A stretch of 64,000 nt of DNA from Vanessa cardui (lineage: Eukaryota > Arthropoda > Insecta > Lepidoptera > Nymphalidae), in contig NC_061135.1 of NCBI RefSeq assembly GCF_905220365.1, positions 12,491,501 through 12,555,500 of the forward strand, in the 5' to 3' direction. The position numbers and the translations under genes were made by a program. The notes under the pieces are model-generated. The model saw nothing but the letters and a program-made list of their open reading frames with translations. It did not search any database and was not told the DNA's origin. Positions 35,985 through 46,235 of this stretch are shown here, one piece after another. Within the stretch, counting starts at the first letter, position 1. Every line of letters begins with the position of its first letter.

Positions 35985-38924
35985 TATTCTAGAAACAATG
36001 ACGATTTGGACGAAACTTTTCTTTCTCTTTCTTCTGATGGATTGAGCAGTAATGACAGCTTTCATAGTATCCCTTCGCTCGGTGAAACTATAAATTCTTT
36101 ATTCTCAGACTGCCTGAAATATTTTAATGTTATTCATATTAATGCTCAGAGTATTCCTGCACACTATCCTGATATATTATCATCATTCGATTGCAATAAA
36201 ATACATGCTATCCTCGTATCTGAGTCCTGGCTTAAACCCTGCTTACCTTCTACTTCCTACTCTCTTCCTGGATTTCATTTGATCCGTAACGACCGTGTAG
36301 GTCGGGCAGGTGGTGGAGTGGCGATCTATCTCCGTTCTCACATTCCATTTTCAATCATAAGTCAATCGACACCTCTGTCCGTTGAAGGAGCTGAACACCT
36401 TTTTATTGAGGTTATCTTTAGTCATATTAAGATGTTATTAGGTGTTTACTATAGTCCTAACCTCACGGTCGATTACTTTTCATCATTTGAAATCCTTCTA
36501 GAGCGATTTAAACCGTTGTATGCCCATACAATTCTTATGGGAGATTTTAATACATGTCTATTAAAAAATGACCATCGCTCTAATCTGTTAAAATCTGTAC
36601 TGAATAGTGCAGATTTACAAATCCTACCCCTATCTGCTACTCATTCCTTCCCTAACTCTATCCCTTCTCTTCTCGACTTAATTTTGGTCTCTTCCGTTGA
36701 TCATGTTGAAAAGCATGGGCAGTGCTCCGCCCTTGCTTTTTCATATCATGATCTTCTTTATCTCTCCTATAAAATCAAACCACCCAAAGCAAAATCGAGA
36801 ATTCTTCTGCAGCGTAATTTTGGTGGAATGGATTTGAATAGTCTGCGGGAGGATGCTGCCAACATTGATTGGAGTGTTATTTTAAATGTTCATACAGTTA
36901 ATGAGCAAGTTACAGTTTTTAATTCCTTATTAACTCAACTGTATGATTTACATGCACCAATTCGTCCTGTCCGGCTAAAACACCTTCCTGCACCTTGGCT
37001 CACCCCAGAAATAAAGAAGCTCCAAGTAAGAAAGAATGTTGCTAAGGCTAAGTACAGATGTAATCCAACTGACACAAATCGCGACAAGTATCTGAAGGTT
37101 CGCAATCGCTGCAACAGGCTATGTAGAGATAGTCAACGACGCCATATCCATAAATCTATAGCTGAGGAAGAGGAATCAGCAAGAGTCTGGAAATTTCTCA
37201 AGTCCTTAGGAGTTGGAAAATCGTCTAAAACAATAAATACTCATAATATTAATTTAAATGAATTAAATAATCATTTTTCGTCCTCTCAAACTTTCGACAC
37301 TGCTGTGAAGTCTAATACTTTAAAAGAAATTTCTGCTAAATCAACTCCTGAAAATTCTCCTTTTTTCTTTAGTCAATTCACTGATAGTGATGTTAAGAAG
37401 AACATTTTAGCAATAAATTCTGATGCCATTGGTTCGGATTGCATTAGTCGTAAGATGATCCTCCCAATCCTAGATATCATAATTCCTGTAGTCACACATA
37501 TTTTAAACCAATCCATTATCCTTTGTGAATTCCCTGAATCCTGGAAAGACGCACAAGTCATCCCCCTCCCCAAAAAAACAAATCCTTCATCTTACACTGA
37601 TTATCGTCCTATATCCATTCTCCCTTTCCTGTCTAAAGTACTCGAGCGCCTTATCCACAATCAATTAAACCAATACCTTTCAAAAAATGTCCTATTGAAT
37701 CCTTTACAATCTGGCTTTCGTCCTGGTCATAGTACGACTACGGCCCTGATCAAAATAACTGATGACATTAGATTAGGAATGGATAATCAACAGGTTACTG
37801 TGTTGACATTATTAGATTTTAGTAATGCTTTCAACACTGTAGACTTTGATATTCTTCTTGCTATTTTGTGTTCTCTCAACATATCTCCTAAAGTAATTGA
37901 CTGGTTTCATTCTTACTTGTATGGGCGCCGGCAACGGATAAGAGTTCAAGATTCTTTCTCAGAATGGGCTCCTATAACTGCTGGCGTTCCACAAGGTGGC
38001 GTGTTGTCTCCCCTCTTGTTTTCGGTCTTTATAAGTACCATCACTTCTCATATATCTTCTCTCTATCACCTGTATGCAGATGATCTTCAGATCTATTCAC
38101 AAAGTAAAATTGCGAACCTTCATGAAACTATACACTTAGTTAATAATGATTTATTAAATATTTCTAAGTGGTCTACTGCATTTGGATTACGAATAAACCC
38201 AAATAAAACACAGGTGCTGATTATTGGTAGTTCAAAATTAATTTCTCGTATATCTTTTTCGGATCTCCCGGTTGTACACTTTAATGGTGTTAACATACCA
38301 TTCAGTGTTACAGCTAGAAATTTGGGAATTACCTTTGACCAGCACCTGTCTTGGGAACCACAGATAAGTGAGGTAAGTAAAAAAATTTTTGCAGCCTTTG
38401 GCTCCCTTCGAAGATTACGCAACTTTCTACCCATCCCTACCAAAATTATGTTAGCACAGTCACTCCTACTACCAATTCTCGATTATGCTGACGCATGTTA
38501 TCTTGATCTAAAAGAGGAGCAACTTAACAAACTTGAGCGTCTCCAAAATCTTTGCATCCGATTCATATTTGGTCTTCGTAAATATGATCACGTTTCTGAA
38601 TTTCGTAAAAAGCTCAAGTGGCTCCCAATCCGGCTTCGCAGGAATACTCACATCCTTCAACTTCTATACTGTATTCTGTTCAATCCGTCTTCTCCTTCAT
38701 ATCTAAAAGAACGTTTTCAATTTCTCAGTTCTTCACATAGCCATAATCTTCGTTCTGAAGAGAATTTGGTTTTAAAAATACCACCCCACACAACATCTTT
38801 TTATAGTAACTCATTTACAGTCCATTCAATTCGTCTTTGGAACTCTCTTCCACTAGAAGCAAGACGTGCACCAAACATTACTTCTTTTAAAAAAATGATA
38901 AAAGAGCACTATCTTGCTTCATGA
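35958..38924 (+). CDS. LINE endonuclease / reverse transcriptase, intact ORF
   Basis: A 988-residue ORF without stops. An N-terminal apurinic-type endonuclease region (about 40-270) has INAQS, SESW, GDFN (195-198) and a SYHD block. The reverse transcriptase region (about 500-780) has DYRPISILPFLSKVLE, LQSGFRPGHSTTTAL, DFSNAFNTVD, GVPQGGVLSPLLFSVF and the catalytic YADD (706-709). This order places it among CR1/Jockey-group LINEs. The subgroup is not certain. It nicks DNA and reverse-transcribes its own RNA. No separate ORF1 was seen. The first nine codons probably come from flanking host DNA, because the element body seems to start at 35985. The clean frame suggests recent activity. Confidence 0.92.
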   Translation: MKRFPHMMHYSRNNDDLDETFLSLSSDGLSSNDSFHSIPSLGETINSLFSDCLKYFNVIHINAQSIPAHYPDILSSFDCNKIHAILVSESWLKPCLPSTSYSLPGFHLIRNDRVGRAGGGVAIYLRSHIPFSIISQSTPLSVEGAEHLFIEVIFSHIKMLLGVYYSPNLTVDYFSSFEILLERFKPLYAHTILMGDFNTCLLKNDHRSNLLKSVLNSADLQILPLSATHSFPNSIPSLLDLILVSSVDHVEKHGQCSALAFSYHDLLYLSYKIKPPKAKSRILLQRNFGGMDLNSLREDAANIDWSVILNVHTVNEQVTVFNSLLTQLYDLHAPIRPVRLKHLPAPWLTPEIKKLQVRKNVAKAKYRCNPTDTNRDKYLKVRNRCNRLCRDSQRRHIHKSIAEEEESARVWKFLKSLGVGKSSKTINTHNINLNELNNHFSSSQTFDTAVKSNTLKEISAKSTPENSPFFFSQFTDSDVKKNILAINSDAIGSDCISRKMILPILDIIIPVVTHILNQSIILCEFPESWKDAQVIPLPKKTNPSSYTDYRPISILPFLSKVLERLIHNQLNQYLSKNVLLNPLQSGFRPGHSTTTALIKITDDIRLGMDNQQVTVLTLLDFSNAFNTVDFDILLAILCSLNISPKVIDWFHSYLYGRRQRIRVQDSFSEWAPITAGVPQGGVLSPLLFSVFISTITSHISSLYHLYADDLQIYSQSKIANLHETIHLVNNDLLNISKWSTAFGLRINPNKTQVLIIGSSKLISRISFSDLPVVHFNGVNIPFSVTARNLGITFDQHLSWEPQISEVSKKIFAAFGSLRRLRNFLPIPTKIMLAQSLLLPILDYADACYLDLKEEQLNKLERLQNLCIRFIFGLRKYDHVSEFRKKLKWLPIRLRRNTHILQLLYCILFNPSSPSYLKERFQFLSSSHSHNLRSEENLVLKIPPHTTSFYSNSFTVHSIRLWNSLPLEARRAPNITSFKKMIKEHYLAS

Positions 38925-39288
38925 AGAAATACTGTAATTAAATATTTTATTTATTATGTAAGTATCTATAGTATGTAAATGTATATATTTATAATGTGTA
39001 TGTATATTATATTATTATATAATTATATATTTATGGAATTTTTATTTATGTATCGTATATATACATATATATATTGTATCTATTTTTTTATGTATTAAAT
39101 AATTTGTACACCCCTACCATCCTATCTCTCTCCTCTACCAAAGGTTGCCTGGAAGAGATCGCTGTTTTAGCGATAAGGCCGCCTATTGTACATTTTTCTA
39201 TTCTTTGTTTTTGTAAAATTGTTCCTATTATTTTTGTCTATATTGGTGTGCAATAAAGAGTATATAAATAAATAAATAAAAGATGCAC
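35978..39288 (+). mobile_element. CR1/Jockey-group LINE insertion
   Basis: GATGCAC at 35978-35984 and 39282-39288 may be the target-site duplication. The body is 35985-39281, ending with 'gtgcaataaagagtatataa' and a (AATA)n tail. The 3' UTR is about 350 bp. A 5' truncation is likely, as no ORF1 or promoter was seen. Confidence 0.75.
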
Positions 39289-39440
39289 GGTGGTTCAGAT
39301 ATACTATTACAAGTAGGTGCCAACTTTTGAATCAACAAGCATTACATACAAGTACTGATTGGATGTCTGGTTAAGTGAAACTTAAATAATTGGTGACCTT
39401 CTTTTTGAAAAATGCATGATGCGTGTGCCCCACATAATGC
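39289..39440 (+). repeat. Host repeat unit right of the LINE
   Basis: Diverged copy of 35806-35984. It continues into 'gggggtttgtagggctcgcc' and a GC-richer block to about 39540 that looks like part of a longer lepidopteran repeat. Confidence 0.6.
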
Positions 39441-42094
39441 AGGGGGTTTGTAGGGCTCGCCGGCGCTGAAGTCACCAGAATACCCACTAAAAAGCCAGCG
39501 GTACCCAATCAGTCTTTTCGAGGGACATCACGGGATAATTTGCGCACATTATCGTAATGTTGGACATACTTACAGAATATTTCATGCAAGTCCGTCTGGG
39601 TAGGTACCATTAGATTTTTTCCTGCCAAAGAACAATACTTTTAATGGGTGAGTGGTGTAATTTCAGGTACAAGGGACATATAATCTTAGGTTCTAAGGTT
39701 GGTGTGTTGGTGATAGAAAAAATGGTTACTAATCCTTGTGGCCTAAATTTTGTGCATCCGTCTACCAATATAAAAAATAAAAAACATATTTGATTGATAA
39801 GGCACAGTAACAGTATTAAAATTAATCTCTCATAATTATCACGTTGCAAAGTCCACATTTATAATAATACAAAAAAAGTCTGTCTGTCTGTGTATATATT
39901 TTGTACACCGAAATCTCCGAAACCTGTTACACCTTCTGGGACAACTTTGACGACTGCTGGGTAATTAGGTTTTTCAGTTAGGGAGCACAAAATAAATCAC
40001 TTTTCATTAATTAAAATATATTTATAGAGATGGGCCGTATTAATTGTCACTGATTTCCAACAAAGCAAAAATTTCACGATACGTTTACGTCAAAATCGTA
40101 ATGATATCGTAAAATCTATCGCGATCTATCGTATCTTAACTTTATTAGCAGCCATAGATAACACATCAAAGTCGATTGCCTCCAAGATTGCAATCAATCA
40201 GATGTGATTATTATCAAACGATCGTGATATGATGCTTATCTTAAGTGTTATTGAATATACAATACGGTCATCCAATTGTAATAAAATGATTGATCGTTCG
40301 TTTGATTTTCATCGTTACCGCTCATAGTTTACGGGTGCGTTTCGCGTACATAATGAGTTGTAGTAATAAACTTTACCGGGTATACCTAGAATATTTTAAA
40401 TATACCTAGTGTTTATATTCGGATGTGAGTCGCACAGAAGCAGTAGGATGTATATTGCTTGTTCGCGATGTAACATTATGCATATTGATTGCAACTTGTT
40501 ACGCAAATTATTATTTTTAGATTTGATTAATTGATAAAATAATATAAAATCAAAATTATAATATTCTTTTTTCATATATATTCACTTATACGTATTTTTG
40601 TACTTATTTATTTATATTATTTGTGACCGCTTTCCATAATACATATGAAGCTCCTTCTGATAAGTAGTCATAAATACTTAAAGGTATTGTTACTTTAAGA
40701 AATATTATTCATAACTGTATATATATTACAAATACGTAGTACCTGGTTCTGACCAACAATAAAACAAAATAGATTTGAATTGAGAACTTCCCTATTTGTA
40801 GTCCTTATTTTGGTGATACAACCTTCGAAAACGTTCTGTTTTTGTGCGAAATGTACGCATAAAAACAACATACATTTTTAATAAATAATCTTTCAAATAT
40901 CAGTATTGTTTGCTTAGTATTTTTTTTAAAACATTTTATTGAAAATTAACTAAACTTCTGTACTGTATTCTTGTTTGAGTATCTGATATATATTTGGCTC
41001 ACAATCCCTTTCAAAAATGTCGGGAAAACGGCTACTAAACACGAGGACTCTTAAAAGCTTCCAAGCGTACGCAAGTACGCTGCGTAAGTCAGTAGTCCAT
41101 TTTTGTCTTTAATATTTTGAACAAAATTTAATAATATTTGCTAAGATTTTCAACTGGTATATATAAATAAATATGTTTATTATCTTAAGTATTTTATTTA
41201 GAACATACTTGCCTTTAAAGCGATATAATCTCAGGAGTTACAAAAGTACTTTCTGTTACCTAAGATTGTGTTGTAGTCGTTACATATATTTTGTATACAG
41301 ATTTTTCTTATACCATAATTACCACATTTTCTTCTTTTTTCCTCACGCTTTGCTATCAGATAATGTGTGTTGAACCGGGGATTTCGTCTGAGATAAAAAA
41401 AATAGATATACCTTGATAATATATTACGTTATTTACGTAAAACAACGACGTTTTGATTTCTAGAAAAATAATTATAGATAGTTATCGATTACATTATAAG
41501 TGTTTAAAACCCTTTGTGTGCAGGCCGCGTGGATAGGTTAGGTTAGGATAGAATGATCAGTGAGCCAGTGGAACCATTGGTATAAATGACGTGACAAGAT
41601 GTTACTTCGACAAGCTTCCAAGTTTGATGGAGAAATGTAATAAACCCATCAAAAACATAAATGCAAAATGCAAGCCAAGTATAATATTAAGATATAAGCC
41701 TTGGTTGTTGACTCCAACGATAAAAGTGAGATCTAAATTTGTGCCAAGTACAATGGCCAGTCTTGAATGTATTAATAACTACATAAAACATAATTTATTT
41801 CCATATTTTAAGATAAAATATTGTAGCCTAAGGTCTGACTCGGCTAGTTCTCCAAATGGTTCGGGTAATATTACACACGGTGCTGTTCGCCAGTACTGTT
41901 ACTAGTACTTGGCTTTGACACGCTGCCGCAGTCCTCGTACTTACGGCATTTTAGGTTCTCGTAATGCGCAACGTAAATCGAAACGTACAAGACTGGTTCG
42001 TGTTTTCTTCTTGCTATGACATCGACCTCGTGACAAGTGAATCCTCCGCCGAAATAACAGTTTTAAATAATTCTATTAACTAACATGACTGTAT
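39441..42094. other. Intergenic DNA, no confident gene
   Basis: Positions 39580-39720 resemble a diverged family II copy ('gtccgtctgggtaggtacca', 'acaagggacatataatct'). A 104-codon frame at 41591-41905 (+) and a downstream segment (41905-42030, with 'RNAQRKSKRTRLVRVFF' in one frame) show no recognisable domain or splice context. They are left unannotated. Confidence 0.4.
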
Positions 42095-42252
42095 TTTTTT
42101 AAATGTTAAAAAAAGAGTAACTACTGAATTTCTTGTCGGTTCTTTTCGGTAGAATCTACTTTCCGAACCGGTTGTAGCTTAATTGTTAATTGTCGATTCA
42201 AAAGTTCTTGTAAAATCCCACTTGAATAAAGTTTATTTTGATTTTGATTTTT
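42095..42252 (+). repeat. Family III: RTE-like LINE 3' end (sense)
   Basis: 'aagagtaactactgaatttc', 'gtagaatctactttccgaac', 'cttgaataaagtttatttt' and a (GATTTT)n tail. It is in opposite orientation to the copy 450 bp away. Confidence 0.65.
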
Positions 42253-42700
42253 GAAATGTGAATGTCGGAAATCGAACCAATTGGCGTATAGTTGAGGAAT
42301 AGCGTCAAGACATTGTTCGACGTTACTTGAAACGACGTAAGTCGAGCACTGTCCGTAATGTATATGGCTCTATGCGCGCTGGTGAACATTTAACACCAGT
42401 AGGTCGATTTGCCATTATAAAAAAAGAGATAAATATTTACACATATTGAAGACATTGTAGACATGAGTATTTCGTTTTAATTTCAATTCGATACCTTTAC
42501 GAGTTCTTGCGACAAATCATCGTGCCAGACAGATAATATAACAAAATGATAAATTTTCAGTTTTCACTTTTTGAGGCACGGAGCCCTAAAAATAAATTCG
42601 ATTTGCCGTCACACAGGACGAGGTTTCTTACTATTGTGGACTTCGCTTCCCTTTGCAATTTTTTTGTAATATACATTCATTATAATTTAGGTGCTTTCTT
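42253..42700. other. Intergenic DNA, no gene seen
   Basis: Nothing recognised. Confidence 0.45.
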
Positions 42701-43062
42701 CAAAATCAAAAATCAAATCAAAATAAACTTTATTTGAGTGCGATTTTACAAGCATTTTTGAATCGTCATTTAACAATGAATTGAAGCTACAACCGGTTCG
42801 GAAAGTAGATTCTATCGAGAAGAACCGAAGAAACTCAGTATTTACTCTTTTTCAACATTTAAAAAAAATACAGTCATGTAAGTTAATACAATTATTTAAA
42901 TTAATATATCCTGCCTGGAAGTCAACAGGTATTAATTTCACACTTTTTTATCATCTATAAAATCTTGTATCGAATAATATGCCTTTTTTACCAATGTATT
43001 TTTTTTATAAATGATTTGAATTTACGAAACGGCAAAGTTAAAAAGGTCTACGATTGGGTGAC
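42701..43062 (-). repeat. Family III: RTE-like LINE 3' end (antisense)
   Basis: ATCAAA run, 'ataaactttatttgagtgcg', 'gaagctacaaccggttcgga', 'cctgcctggaagtcaacagg'. Confidence 0.65.
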
Positions 43063-43262
43063 GTCAAAATTAATATTTGTTTTTGTTCAAGCTAACTTAA
43101 AAACTTAAGTTTCATTATATCGTTGCCTCGAAAGCGGATGTCTGCGTCCTATAAGGAACCGTCGTGCCCAAATTCAAGTCTGTAGGTGCTATAGTTTTTG
43201 AGATATCATGATTAATTAGTGAGTGGTATTTCACTTATATAGATAACAGACGATTTGATTTT

Positions 43263-43560
43263 GAGGCAGATGGCCTAGTGGTTAGAACGCGTGCATCATA
43301 ACCGATGATTGCGGGTTCAAACCCAGGCAAGCACCGCTGATTCATGTGCTTAATTTGTCTTTATAATTTATCTCGTGCTCAGCGGTGAAGGAAAACATCG
43401 TGAGGAAACCTGCATGTGACAAATATCATAGAAAATTGCCACGTGTGTATTCCACAAACCCGAATTGGAACAGCGTGGTGGAATATGTTCCAAACCGTCT
43501 CCTCTAAGGGAGAGGAGGCCTTTAGCCCAGGTGTGGGAATTTACAGGCTGTTGTTGTTGT
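43263..43560 (+). mobile_element. SINE family I, full length
   Basis: GATGGCCTAGTGGTTAGAAC head, GGTTCAAACCC, 'aaggaaaacatcgtgaggaa', and 'aatttacaggc' followed by (TTG)n. Confidence 0.9.
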
Positions 43561-44382
43561 TTGTTTGAACATGTCTTATTCAAATGAAACTATTACCTGT
43601 AAATTTCATTCGGGTTAATAAACAAACAAGTGTGTATCTCTAAACTTAATTATATTTAATGTATATAACGGAGTAGCGTGGCCGAGCCCGTTTTTAAAAA
43701 AACATGACGTCAGTCTAGCTGACGTCACGAGTGTTAGGGTTTCGATCTTTATCCATCCTCGGAGGTTTGAAATTAAACTTAGGGAATATTGTTCTCTGAT
43801 TTATTCCAATATGAGGCGGTCCGATCGCTCCAACTGCTCGACCAAGTCTGTCGATACCGGCGGGCGCTTGATCTTTTATAACAAAAAGTTGGGTAGACTT
43901 ATTCACTCAACATAACAGCTGTTTACAAACACTAAAATATTTCAGACTAATTTAACATTTCACAATTCACTAAATATTATTAATTTAACAATCAAACAGT
44001 TTTAAATTATTAAAATAATCATTTCTGGAGACGTGTTTTTCTTAAATTCGTGGTTTCGCGCCGACATATAATTAAATAGATATAATTTTATGGCTCTAAC
44101 ATAAAATGCGTTGATTTTAGAATTTATTTTATTGTAAATAATCTTTTTATTATTTGACGTGGTCATCATTACTATGAATAATTTTGATATCATATCATCA
44201 ATCGGCAATTGTCAAACTAATTTCAAATCCATAATCAACATCAATAACAATAAAGTTATAATATTCGGTATAATCATTTAGTGTAATTGCAAATTGATTT
44301 TGCTAATAAAATGTTTGTGAACATTTAAAATTTGATTGAACGACCTAACTTGATACGTAAGAAAACAGTCACAACACATCAT
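43561..44382. other. Intergenic DNA with a double-CRE palindrome and an odd short frame
   Basis: A minus-strand frame (43906-43715) reads 'QAPAGIDRLGRAVGAIGPPH' and ends inside the palindrome at 43705-43727. It begins at GTG directly after an in-frame stop, so it is not an ordinary gene start. It could be a coding exon relic. The rest is AT-rich with nothing seen. Confidence 0.35.
43705..43727. promoter_or_regulatory. Two CRE palindromes forming a perfect hairpin
   Basis: TGACGTCAG-TCTAG-CTGACGTCA: two full CREB/ATF-type sites (TGACGTCA) within one 23-bp inverted repeat. The motif match is exact. No promoter or gene adjacent to it is certain. Confidence 0.45.
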
Positions 44383-44655
44383 CAGCCTGTAAATTTTCCA
44401 CTGTTGGGCTAAGGGCTCCCCTCCCTTTGAGGAGAAGGTATTATGAATGTATTATGAAGGTATATTCCACCACGTTGTTCCATAACTGGTTAGAGGAATA
44501 CACATGTCGCAGAATTTTTATGAAATTAGACACGTACAAATTTCCTCACAATGTTTCCTTCACCGCCGAGCATGAGAAGAATTATAAACACAAATTAGTT
44601 TGAATCCGCAATCATCGGTTAAGACACACGCCTTCTAACTGGGCCATCTCGGCAA
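44383..44655 (-). mobile_element. SINE family I, diverged copy with insertion
   Basis: 'catcagcctgtaaattttcc' to 'taactgggccatctcggca'. A ~14-bp 'gaatgtattatgaag' duplication sits in the 3' part, and part of the B-box region is lost. Confidence 0.8.
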
Positions 44656-44912
44656 GAAACCAGCCCCGAGTAAAACAATACACCTAAGTAGTCCATATCT
44701 TATGTCACTGTCAGAAATTTTTAACTACTAGCGGTCTACCCCGGCTTGTTTATCAAACTTGGAAACTAAATTGTTACGCACATTTTGTCACCCTTCAAGC
44801 CGCACCACAGAATACTTCTGTTTATCGATACAATTCTTATAAGACCGACTGGCAGACTTACTTTTTTAATTCTAGTGAACTATTTACTTACTTACTTTAC
44901 TTTACAAGTTAT
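44656..44912. other. Short gap, repeat scraps only
   Basis: Contains a short family VII start ('ctagcggtctaccccggctt') and a diverged family II piece (~44765-44870). Confidence 0.4.
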
Positions 44913-45945
44913 GTATATCTCACCGTAAGATTTCAAAATTCTTTAGATTACAATCTAACGAGACATATTGTAATCTGTCGATGGGAACCGGTCAAATTGT
45001 GAACTGGCGTAGAAAGGATGCATGTCGCGTGCTGTTTGGTTGAACGTTATGCCCCCGCGACCCGGAATCCGCAATATTATTTCACCGTAAAATTGCAAAT
45101 ACCGTTAAACTACAATCTATTTAGCGCAATTGTATAAATATAAACAATTTCGATAGTTCATAATATTTCGGTTAGGTTAGAGTTTTTATAATTCCTCTGA
45201 AATATTCTTCGATGTAATGTAAACTACCGAATAATAACGGTGACATATGATTGGTCGCTCTTACAATAAGATCGGCCTATCAGGAAGAGCTTTCGACAGC
45301 TGACAATTTGACATCGACGCGAGACATATTGCAATCTAACAGTTTAACTTCGATCCTTTGCCCTAAACTTCTTCGTCCCATTTATGACATCCTCCCTCCT
45401 AAAGTCCCTCGCCCTATAAATGTTGAATGTTTGTTGACGTTTGTGTTTAGTCCATTTTGTTCAATCTTATGTAAATATATCAAATTAAATAAAATTAAGT
45501 TGTGAATAGTCCAATTTTTCATATTTTATTACATATATAGTTTAGAATACTAACAACTATTTTTTTTTTTAATTATCTTATTATTAACTCTTAATGTTTG
45601 TGTTGTTCTAGGTTAAGGATTAACAAGGAAATTAATACTACTATTCTTGACTTTAAAATTCAATTGAGTTTAGTGTCTCAACCGTACCGATCAATCTCAT
45701 TCGTGTTTTCTCCATCCTACGTGACATTGGCGAAATAATCTGTGCCATGCCGGCACAACTAAAAGCCATTAAACTAAGAATTGAATTGAATTTAACTTCG
45801 ATATTATAATATAGCGAAAGATAATACGTTTATTATTTTGCAATCATATTTGACAGTTCAAAATATTTCGATAGATAACAATCTGTCTCGTCAGATTGTA
45901 ATCTAACTTAATTTTGTAATCTTACGGTGACATATACATATTCGG
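44913..45945 (+). mobile_element. Long-TIR DNA element with nested insertion
   Basis: Ends are inverted repeats of roughly 85 bp (outer 'tcaccgtaaga', then 'ttagattacaatct', 'gagaca(t/g)attgt'). The interior ('gattggtcgctcttacaa', 'ggttaggttagag', 'ccggaatccgcaatatt') is found inverted at 52690-53372. No transposase was seen, so it is non-autonomous. A retroelement piece (45355-45790) is inserted in it. Confidence 0.75.
45343..45802 (+). mobile_element. Retroelement 3' fragment nested in the TIR element
   Basis: The target-site duplication TTTAACTTCGAT lies at 45343-45354 and 45791-45802. The 436-bp insert ends in a (TTGAA)n tail after 'gccattaaactaagaatt', as many lepidopteran LINE 3' ends do. 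The nesting gives a relative age. Confidence 0.8.
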
Positions 45946-46097
45946 TACGTTATATGTAAATAGTATTACATATTTAATGTAACAGTCATATTTTTAAGAT
46001 CATATTTGAGACTGTCTTTTCTATATCGTAATAGGGTAGAACATGCTTCTGAATAGTTAGATTAGAATTCTGCGCGTGATAAAAATCGATACTTATT

Positions 46098-46235
46098 ACG
46101 CCATCTGTGTGTTTTAATGTGAAATACAACGTTTATTCTATAAACAATGCAGTAATACTGATAATAATTATTTTATTAATTCACTTTATCTTTTAATACT
46201 AGCGATAGATAACAGATGGCGCTGTTAAGCTGTAC
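46098..46235. mobile_element. MITE with CGCCATCTGT ends
   Basis: 'acgccatctgtgtgtttt' and 'aacagatggcgctgttaa' are imperfect inverses around AT-rich DNA, related to 20628-20706. Confidence 0.45.

Noticed and set aside
41591..41905. 104-codon plus-strand frame
   Set aside because: Lys/Ser-rich, no known motif, signal peptide or splice sites. It cannot be told from chance.
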